Source of the DNA: Gemmatimonadota bacterium
GTDB lineage: Bacteria > GCA-2686955
NCBI GenBank assembly: GCA_026991065.1
Contig: JALXCG010000106.1
Coordinates: forward strand, 1 to 8,277
DNA length: 8,277 nt
Reading direction: 5' to 3'
Under the pieces are notes generated by a model. It did not search any database and had not been told where the DNA came from. It saw only the letters and a program-made list of their open reading frames with translations. Below are positions 1 to 4,924 of this stretch, piece after piece (position 1 is the stretch's first letter; each line of letters starts with the position of its first letter). The translations under genes and the position numbers were made by a program.

Positions 1-166
1 CGTTGATGAGGACCGGGGGCAACTCGGCCTCTTCTTCGGCGGAGGCCGGACCGGACAGCGCCAGGCAGACGCCCGCGGCAAGGGCGAGAAGGAAGCAGGG
101 GAAGAGCGCGAGCCGGCGGGCGGGCGCCGGAGAATTGCGGCAGTGGGTTCTTAAGTTCAATAGCAT
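1..166 (-). CDS. Secreted protein, N-terminal fragment with signal peptide (possible lamin-tail-domain protein)
   Basis: This frame reads leftward from the ATG at 166 to the window edge without a stop and gives 55 complete codons. The product starts MLLNLRTHCRN, has a basic stretch (ARR), then a hydrophobic core (LALFPCFLLALAAGVCLAL) and an Ala-x-Ala cleavage site (GPASA, then EEEAE). This is a textbook Sec signal peptide, so the mature protein is exported. The mature start reads EEEAELPPVLIN, and the next codon begins with G. That fits the 'VLINE' opening common in secreted lamin-tail-domain (LTD) proteins, but too little is visible to be sure. The upstream frame stays open without another ATG or GTG close by, so ATG 166 is preferred although no good Shine-Dalgarno precedes it. 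The gene is divergent from the reductase at 297. The signal peptide is well supported; the family is a guess. Confidence 0.72.
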   Translation of the reverse strand, partial: MLLNLRTHCRNSPAPARRLALFPCFLLALAAGVCLALSGPASAEEEAELPPVLIN

Positions 167-176
167 AGTGCTTTTG

Positions 177-182
177 AGTATA
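177..182 (-). promoter_or_regulatory. Candidate -10 element (TATACT) for the leftward secreted-protein gene
   Basis: On the minus strand TATACT lies 10 bases before the ATG at 166 and matches the sigma-70 -10 consensus at five of six positions. Transcription would then begin about 3-4 bases before the ATG, giving a nearly leaderless mRNA, which agrees with the absent Shine-Dalgarno. No convincing -35 is seen about 17 bases upstream, where the sequence is GC-rich. Low confidence. Confidence 0.3.
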
Positions 183-296
183 AGCCGATTTTCCGGGCGG
201 GGCCGAAGGAGAATTGGTCTGCGTAGGTCATTCGAGCACCCTGGCCTACTATGACCTTCCTATCTGCTTCGTGCCAATCACAAGGATCACATCTAA

Positions 297-1325
297 ATGC
301 AGACGAAGATTCTAATCAGCGGTGCCAATGGTTTCATCGCCGGACATACGATCGAGGCGACTCTGGCGAGAGGCCACGCGGTTGTTGGTACGGTTCGGGA
401 TCCATCCGATTTGAGCAAGACGGCCCATCTGTGGGCGCTGACCGGCGCCGTGCAGCAACTGACCCTGGTGGCGGCCGACCTTACCGACCAAGATCCATTC
501 AGTGCCCACGTCGATGTCGACACCATCATGCACATGGCAAGTCCCTACGCGATTGACGTCAAGGATCCACAGCGCGACCTGGTGGAGCCCGCCGTGAAGG
601 GAACCCTCTCCATGTTGCGGGCGGCAGCCCAAAGCCGCCGGGTGAAACGGGTGATCCTCACGTCCTCAATGGCAGCGGTCACTGACCAGCCGGACGGCCG
701 GGTGTTGACCGAAAAAGACTGGAACACCCGCAGTTCACTCAGGCGCAACCCCTACTACTACTCCAAAGCGATGGCCGAACGAGCCGCCTGGGATTTTGTG
801 GAGCGCGAGAAACCGGCCTTCGACCTGGTGGTGATCAACCCCTTCATGGTGATCGGACCCTCTCTCACCGCGGCGCTCAACGCCTCGAATCGAATCCTGG
901 TGGACATCATCAAGGGCCGCTATCCGGCGATCATGGCCCTGACCTGGGGGTTTGTGGACGTACGTGACGTGGCCGCCGCCCACATTGCGGCGATGAACAA
1001 CACCGCTGCCAACGGCCGCTATGTTTGCGCCAGCGATTGCATGGCGATGGGGCAGGTGGTCGGGTTGCTGCGCGAGTGCGGCTACAACACCGCAAAACTG
1101 CCGAAGATCGACCTCTCCGGCCCTCTCGGCACAACCCTCATGCGCTGGGCGAGTTGTCTGCAGCCCGCGGGGACCGGCTCCTACCTGCGCACCCACCTCG
1201 GCGCTGTTCCAAATTTCGACAACTCCAAGATCAAGCGGGATCTGGGGGTTGCGTTTCGTACCCCGGAGGAGAGCATTCGCGACACGGTGGCAGACCTGGA
1301 GCGGTGGGGGCACATCTCCAGGTAG
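297..1325 (+). CDS. NAD(P)-dependent extended SDR oxidoreductase (dihydroflavonol-4-reductase / aldehyde-reductase type)
   Basis: A complete 342-residue cytosolic Rossmann-fold enzyme of the extended short-chain dehydrogenase family. The nucleotide-binding motif GANGFIAGH is at residues 9-17. GTVRDP (31-36) puts an Arg after the second beta strand, which usually favours NADPH. ADL (60-62) and the HMASP strand (79-83) match the DFR/cinnamoyl-CoA-reductase/aldehyde-reductase branch. The active site is LTSS (121-124) with the Tyr153-x-x-x-Lys157 pair in PYYYSK, followed by a typical substrate-domain segment (NPFMVIGPSL, then WGFVDVRDVA). The family reduces carbonyl groups of varied substrates such as flavonoids, aldehydes and 2-oxo compounds; the substrate here cannot be read from sequence. 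The ATG is preceded by AAGGA at 282-286, a somewhat long 10-base spacing. It is transcribed alone and converges on the cytochrome gene. An epimerase role is less likely given the HMASP motif. Confidence 0.9.
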   Translation: MQTKILISGANGFIAGHTIEATLARGHAVVGTVRDPSDLSKTAHLWALTGAVQQLTLVAADLTDQDPFSAHVDVDTIMHMASPYAIDVKDPQRDLVEPAVKGTLSMLRAAAQSRRVKRVILTSSMAAVTDQPDGRVLTEKDWNTRSSLRRNPYYYSKAMAERAAWDFVEREKPAFDLVVINPFMVIGPSLTAALNASNRILVDIIKGRYPAIMALTWGFVDVRDVAAAHIAAMNNTAANGRYVCASDCMAMGQVVGLLRECGYNTAKLPKIDLSGPLGTTLMRWASCLQPAGTGSYLRTHLGAVPNFDNSKIKRDLGVAFRTPEESIRDTVADLERWGHISR

Positions 1326-1349
1326 GCCACGATAAAACCGCCCCCCGCG

Positions 1350-1850
1350 CTACTGCCGAAAGGTGGCGTGGCAGGTTACGCAATACCCCAGGGTGGTCTG
1401 CAACGCCCGCAGCGACTTGTTCAGATCTTTGCTCTTGAGCGTCTCGGCCAGGGCGTCCGCGCTCTGGTGGAACTCCAGCCCCAGACTGGTGAACTCCTCA
1501 TTCCCGAACATGCTGCACATATTCTTCATCTCCGGTGTGAGGCCGAGCTTGGAATGGGCAGTTTCAGATGCCTGCTCAAATTTGCCCTCTGCCATGAGGC
1601 CGACGATGGCCTGTACCGCCTCCACGTGTGCCCGCATGTTGGCCAATTGATGTTTCTTCATCTGCGGCGATAGGCCGAGTGACACTCGGTTGTCGTTGGC
1701 GTGGTCCATCATGTGGGGGTGCTCCATTGTGCCCCTGGGATGTTCCATTGCACCCGTGGGGTGCTCCTCCTGGTCGCCCGCCAATGAGGCAAGGGCGACT
1801 CCTGTGCAAAGCAGTGCTCCAACGACAAACGGAAGTGGCTGAATTCTCAT
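1350..1850 (-). CDS. Exported class II-like cytochrome c (c'/c556 type) with His/Met-rich N-terminal repeat
   Basis: A 166-residue periplasmic c-type cytochrome. The first 24 residues form a signal peptide (MRIQPLPFVVGALLC, hydrophobic to about residue 20, cleavage near ALA or SLA). Residues 29-50 hold a His/Met-rich repeat, EHPTGAM-EHPRGTM-EHPHMMDH. From residue 57 the protein is predicted helical, and it ends GYCVTCHATFRQ: haem-binding Cys157-Val-Thr-Cys160-His161 only five residues from the C-terminus. One haem site at the end of a helical domain is the class II arrangement (four-helix bundle, cytochrome c' or c556). His161 would be the proximal ligand. If the haem is six-coordinate, a helix-1 Met (64 or 72) could be the other ligand. 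An unpaired Cys112 is unusual. The ATG at 1850, with a weak GGAA five bases upstream, is chosen over an in-frame TTG at 1871 because it puts the signal peptide at the very start. Electron transfer, gas binding or metal handling are all possible; no redox partner gene is nearby. Confidence 0.83.
   Translation of the reverse strand: MRIQPLPFVVGALLCTGVALASLAGDQEEHPTGAMEHPRGTMEHPHMMDHANDNRVSLGLSPQMKKHQLANMRAHVEAVQAIVGLMAEGKFEQASETAHSKLGLTPEMKNMCSMFGNEEFTSLGLEFHQSADALAETLKSKDLNKSLRALQTTLGYCVTCHATFRQ
1701..1766 (-). repeat. 21-bp tandem repeat encoding EHPxGxM heptads
   Basis: Two full 21-bp units and a third diverged one encode EHPTGAM, EHPRGTM and EHPHMMDH in the cytochrome gene. The units are similar in DNA as well as protein, which suggests recent in-frame duplication. 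The 22 residues contain 5 His and 4 Met, a composition typical of periplasmic copper- or other soft-metal-binding segments. Metal binding is inferred. Confidence 0.75.
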
Positions 1851-2044
1851 GGTGATTCCAGATACAATCAACTTGCTGAATTGGCGAATTGCGCGGCCTG
1901 GCTCATGCGTTCACCCTCAAACCCCGCGGATACCCGGTGCAGCGTGGTCAAGCGGAATCAGCAGATCCAAAGTGCGCACCAGAGCCTTGCAGCTTGCACG
2001 AATCCTGTCAACGGCGGGGAGGAGCGCGAGTAGTATCTGTGGAT

Positions 2045-2062
2045 CGCCGGAAGCGCCCGGCG
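2045..2062 (+). other. Short GC hairpin in the region upstream of corA
   Basis: CGCCGG (2045-2050) and CCGGCG (2057-2062) can form a six-pair stem around a six-base loop, ending 65 bases before the corA start. A smaller GCTG/CAGC pairing follows near 2085-2100. The 277-bp gap (1851-2127) between the divergent cytochrome and corA genes must carry promoters for both, but I could not pick a convincing -35/-10 pair. I do not recognise an M-box or other Mg2+ riboswitch. A hairpin this small is common by chance in GC-rich DNA. Confidence 0.2.
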
Positions 2063-2117
2063 TCTCGGCGGTGAACTGTGCCGGCGCTGGGCCGTTCAGC
2101 CGTTGTTAACTCCGGCG

Positions 2118-2123
2118 TGGAGG
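2118..2123 (+). promoter_or_regulatory. Shine-Dalgarno site of corA
   Basis: TGGAGG lies four bases before the ATG at 2128. It is a strong match to the anti-Shine-Dalgarno, with short spacing, and supports this start and therefore the unusual HCGTC-containing N-terminus. Confidence 0.7.
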
Positions 2124-2127
2124 TTGC

Positions 2128-3204
2128 ATGAAGCGGAAAGACCACTGTGGAACATGCGCGGAGAAGGCAGGGTTGCCGCCCGGATCACTGGTATACGTGG
2201 GGCCCGAGAGTCACCCGACCACCCTCCACGCGATCCACTACGACGCCAACAGCTTCAGCGCCCGGCGCCTCGCCAACGACCAGGAGTTGCCCCCGCTTGA
2301 TGCCGCCACGGCGGTGACCTGGGTTGATCTCCATGGCCTGCGCGATGTAGAGATGCTGGGCCGGATCGGCCAGCGCCAGAAGATCCATCCACTGGTGATG
2401 GAGGACATTCTTCACACCGGCCAGCGGCCCAAGGCGGAACTGTTTGACGACCGGATCTTCCTGGTGCTGAAGATGGTGCGCGCGACAACCGGTGCCCCCG
2501 CCGGACTGACCATCGAAATTGAGCAGGTAAGCCTGGTTCTCGGCCCCGGCCACCTGCTCACTTTCCAGGAGCGGGAGGGGGATGTTTTCGAGCCGGTGCG
2601 CCAGCGCTTGCGGGCCGGTGGCGGGCAGTTGCGCAAGTTCGGGCCCGACTATCTCGCCTACGCCTTGATGGACGCAGTGGTGGACCAGTATTTCACCGTA
2701 GTGGAGACGATCGGCGAAGAGATCGAGAGGCTGGAGGATTCCCTGGTGCTGGACCCGGGACCCGAGAGCATGGCCGAACTTCACCGTCTGCGCCGCACCC
2801 TGATCCATCTGCGCCGCGCGGTCTGGCCGCTGCGCGACGCCGTGGCCCTTTTGCTGCGTGAAGAGCACGCCCTGATCGCCCCCGCGACGCGGCCCTATCT
2901 GCGCGACCTGCACGACCATGTGATCCGGGTGATCGAGACCATCGAGACCAACCGGGAGATGGTCGCCGGCCTGCTCGACATCTATCTATCCAGTGTCAGC
3001 AATCGCCTCAATGAGGTGATGAAGGTTCTCACCATCATTGCCACCATCTTCATTCCAATGACCTTTCTGACCGGCGTCTACGGGATGAACTTCCGCCACA
3101 TGCCCGAGTTGGAGCAGTGGTGGGGCTATCCCGCCGTGTGGCTGGTCAATCTGGCCATCGCCGTCGCCATGTTGCTCTTCTTTCGCCGCAAGAAGTGGCT
3201 CTAG
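2128..3204 (+). CDS. corA: CorA-type Mg2+/Co2+ transport channel
   Basis: A complete 358-residue protein that lines up end to end with the structurally known Thermotoga maritima CorA (as I recall that sequence). CorA is a homopentameric inner-membrane channel for Mg2+ and Co2+, closed by Mg2+ bound to its cytoplasmic domain. Shared landmarks are GLPPGSLVYVG (15-25), HPLVMEDIL (87-95), QRPKAE, FQEREGDVF, the long stalk helix with SSVSNRLNEVMKVLTIIATI before and in TM1, the selectivity motif Tyr318-Gly-Met-Asn321, the periplasmic MPEL loop, a second TM, and a basic C-terminus (FFRRKKWL). Asp93 and Asp260 appear to match the Mg2+-sensing Asp89 and Asp253 of the Thermotoga protein, so gating should be conserved. 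Oddity: the N-terminus carries HCGTC (Cys7-x-x-Cys10), which I do not recall in the reference protein. The stop codon overlaps the ribosome-binding site of the MscS gene, implying co-translation. Confidence 0.95.
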   Translation: MKRKDHCGTCAEKAGLPPGSLVYVGPESHPTTLHAIHYDANSFSARRLANDQELPPLDAATAVTWVDLHGLRDVEMLGRIGQRQKIHPLVMEDILHTGQRPKAELFDDRIFLVLKMVRATTGAPAGLTIEIEQVSLVLGPGHLLTFQEREGDVFEPVRQRLRAGGGQLRKFGPDYLAYALMDAVVDQYFTVVETIGEEIERLEDSLVLDPGPESMAELHRLRRTLIHLRRAVWPLRDAVALLLREEHALIAPATRPYLRDLHDHVIRVIETIETNREMVAGLLDIYLSSVSNRLNEVMKVLTIIATIFIPMTFLTGVYGMNFRHMPELEQWWGYPAVWLVNLAIAVAMLLFFRRKKWL

Positions 3205-3206
3205 GG
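3203..3206 (+). promoter_or_regulatory. MscS ribosome-binding site overlapping the corA stop
   Basis: AGGG begins inside the corA TAG stop (3202-3204) and lies six bases before the ATG at 3213. Ribosomes finishing corA would be positioned to start the channel gene, so translational coupling is likely. It also selects ATG 3213 over an in-frame ATG at 3117 buried in corA. Confidence 0.6.
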
Positions 3207-3212
3207 TCACCC

Positions 3213-4517
3213 ATGCTCTCGACCATCCTCAATTCCCTGAGCCGCTGGAGCCAGGAGTTCGCCGCGTCGACCTGGGCCCACGGTCTGCTGCTCCTGCTGA
3301 CCTCGACCCTGGTTACCTGGTTTGGCGCCCTGCTGCTGGCCCGCCGCCTGAATGTCGCCAATCCCGCCGAGCGTTCGCGGGAAGAGATGATTTTGCGCCA
3401 CCTGGTGCAAACATCACTCTGGCCCCTCTTCGCGCTCGGGCTGAGCGCCGCCGCCCTGGAACTGGGCTGGCCGTTCGGTCCTGAATTCTACGGCGAAAGC
3501 CGGCGCGTGCTCGCCATCCTGGTTTTCTTTCTGATCTATCGCTGGATCGATCTCTTGGTCGGGGAGTTCGCCCGCTCCGGCGTTCACCGCCGCCACATCC
3601 GCCGTGGCCTGTTGCCGACTTTCTTTGTTCTTCTGACTCTGCATCAGCTCGATCTGCTCAGTGTCATCACCAACTGGCTGGGGCGCCCCATGGTGCTCTT
3701 CGGCCAGGAGCGACTTTCGGCGCTGGCGGTGATCGGCGCGCTGCTGGTGCTGCTGGGCTCCTCCTTTGTTGCCCGGGTGGTTTTCGTGCTGATCGGGCAG
3801 CGCTTTCTCCCCGGTTTCGGGGTGGAACGCGCCCTTTCCGAGGCGATCGCCACCATCGTTCGCTATCTCTTGGTCGCGATCGGTTTTCTCTGGTGCATGG
3901 ATCTGCTCGGGTTCGATCTGACGACAATCAAGATCGGTCTCGGAGCGTTGGGCGTGGGGATCGGTTTCGGCTTGCAGACCATTGTCAACAACTTCACCAG
4001 CGGCCTGATCCTGCTCTTTGAGCGCAGTGTCAAACATGGCGACATTCTTACCATCGATGGCACCGACGGCCGGGTCGAGCAGGTGGGGCTGCGCGCCAGT
4101 GTGTTGCGCACGCGCAAAGGCGACGATCTGATCATGCCCAACTCGATTCTGGTCGAGAATCTGGTCACCAACTACAGCTACCGCGACAATCTGCAGCGCG
4201 TCGACATTGATGTGGGCGTGAGTTACGAGGCCGACCCCAATGCGGTGCGTGATCTGCTCCTGGCCACCGCAAAAACATGTCGTTCGGTGCTCTCCTACCC
4301 GCCGCCTGCTGTGCTCTTTCGTGATTTCGGCACCAGCAGCATCGATTTTCAGTTGCGCGTTTGGACCAACGATCCGTGGAAACAGCCGCTGGTGCGCAGC
4401 GAGCTTCTTTTTGCCATCTGGTATGCGCTGAAGAAGGCCGGGATCGAGATTCCCTATCCACAGCAGGATCTGCATCTGCGGAGCGGGTTCCCGGAGAGCA
4501 CCGGATCTCGTGAGTGA
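3213..4517 (+). CDS. MscS-family small-conductance mechanosensitive channel
   Basis: A 434-residue inner-membrane protein whose C-terminal half is a standard MscS channel module. This family releases solutes when membrane tension rises, protecting cells from hypo-osmotic shock. The pore-lining helix is around residues 243-275 (LGALGVGIGFGLQTIVNNF, rich in Gly/Ala packing positions). It is followed by the beta domain (GDILTIDGTDGRVEQVGLRAS, then IMPNSILVENLVTNYS), an alpha/beta domain, and the family signature IPYPQQDLHLR at 413-423. The N-terminal half adds about six hydrophobic segments (near 17-37, 63-79, 100-117, 134-156, 173-197 and 213-236). It is therefore larger than the three-helix E. 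coli MscS (286 residues) and closer to the mid-sized multi-helix members. It follows corA by 8 bp, consistent with joint control of ion and osmotic balance. The family is certain; conductance and ion preference are not predictable. Confidence 0.93.
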   Translation: MLSTILNSLSRWSQEFAASTWAHGLLLLLTSTLVTWFGALLLARRLNVANPAERSREEMILRHLVQTSLWPLFALGLSAAALELGWPFGPEFYGESRRVLAILVFFLIYRWIDLLVGEFARSGVHRRHIRRGLLPTFFVLLTLHQLDLLSVITNWLGRPMVLFGQERLSALAVIGALLVLLGSSFVARVVFVLIGQRFLPGFGVERALSEAIATIVRYLLVAIGFLWCMDLLGFDLTTIKIGLGALGVGIGFGLQTIVNNFTSGLILLFERSVKHGDILTIDGTDGRVEQVGLRASVLRTRKGDDLIMPNSILVENLVTNYSYRDNLQRVDIDVGVSYEADPNAVRDLLLATAKTCRSVLSYPPPAVLFRDFGTSSIDFQLRVWTNDPWKQPLVRSELLFAIWYALKKAGIEIPYPQQDLHLRSGFPESTGSRE

Positions 4518-4769
4518 AGAGAGGAGCGACTGGCTGCGGGACGGGAACAGAGGGGGACCGGTGAGCCCCGCACAAAGCCGGCCGGATCGGGAAAGCGCGG
4601 GGCGCGGCGGGGGCGCGGGATTTGAGCCTGGAGCCGGTGCTGCTACAAGAGTCAGCCGGTTCGGCGAGAGTTGATGGGGTGCGCGGGGGAGCAACGGCCG
4701 ATGGCGCGGCGGCGGGACGTTGCCGCGGAGCTTCATCTCTCAGTTTCTTTCAAGACGGGGATTCAGCAC

Positions 4770-4795
4770 GCGCGGGTGACAAAGCGGCGCGGGTG
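4770..4795 (+). repeat. Direct repeat GCGCGGGTG, two copies 17 bp apart
   Basis: GCGCGGGTG occurs at 4770-4778 and 4787-4795, upstream of the AT-rich presumed promoter of the GT117 gene. The 17-bp start-to-start spacing is about one and a half helical turns. It could be a pair of regulator half-sites, but in GC-rich DNA a 9-base repeat is weak evidence. Confidence 0.25.
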
Positions 4796-4913
4796 GGAGC
4801 GCCGGGAATGGGTTCTGGACACCCTTTTGCCAGAGTAGTAACCTATTGAGTTTGCAAGTATTTTATCGATTCATTCGGCGTTCGGGCAGCGCGGTTGCGG
4901 TGCCGGCGCCAGC

Positions 4914-4917
4914 GGAG
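4914..4917 (+). promoter_or_regulatory. Shine-Dalgarno that sets a GTG start for the GT117 gene
   Basis: GGAG lies seven bases before the GTG at 4925. The alternative in-frame TTG at 4895 has no comparable site and would add ten residues (MRCRRQRSFF) unlike the family. GTG 4925 is therefore preferred. Confidence 0.6.
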
Positions 4918-4924
4918 TTTTTTC

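Larger units (their letters stand above)
4518..4924 (+). other. G-rich intergenic region between mscS and the GT117 gene
   Basis: This 407-bp gap has no open frame with a recognisable protein or coding logic. The first 110 bases hold many G runs (for example 4538-4556 and 4599-4619). No intrinsic terminator (stem followed by a T tract) is visible after the MscS gene. CCCCGC (4566-4571) can pair with GCGGGG (4597-4602), but no T run follows. An AT-rich patch at about 4836-4875 (including TTGAGTTTGCAAGTATTTTA) is the best place for the GT117 promoter, though no consensus -35/-10 pair with proper spacing could be fixed. The gap may also contain decayed coding sequence. Confidence 0.5.

Noticed and set aside
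3-254. An 83-codon open frame on the plus strand
   Set aside because: It is Arg/Ser/Ala-rich with no motif and is opposite the signal-peptide gene on the minus strand, which is far more protein-like.
735-1313. A 192-codon open frame on the minus strand
   Set aside because: It is antisense to the reductase gene and shows no recognisable protein features.
1326-1349. Bidirectional terminator between the reductase and cytochrome genes
   Set aside because: The minus strand reads G-rich then TTTT, but no adequate stem can be formed around it.
2185-2919. A 244-codon open frame on the minus strand
   Set aside because: It is antisense to corA, whose reading is confirmed by full-length family similarity.
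4538-4619. G-quadruplex
   Set aside because: G runs are plentiful, but I could not find four runs of three or more G with short loops in one tract; recorded only as a G-rich region.
3414-4736. A 440-codon open frame on the minus strand
   Set aside because: It lies opposite the certain MscS gene, is Gln/Arg/Pro-rich with no recognisable motif, and is the usual antisense open frame of GC-rich coding DNA.
4622-4849. A 75-codon open frame in the gap before the GT117 gene
   Set aside because: Ala/Gly/Arg-rich translation, no Shine-Dalgarno and no recognisable features; probably chance in GC-rich sequence.
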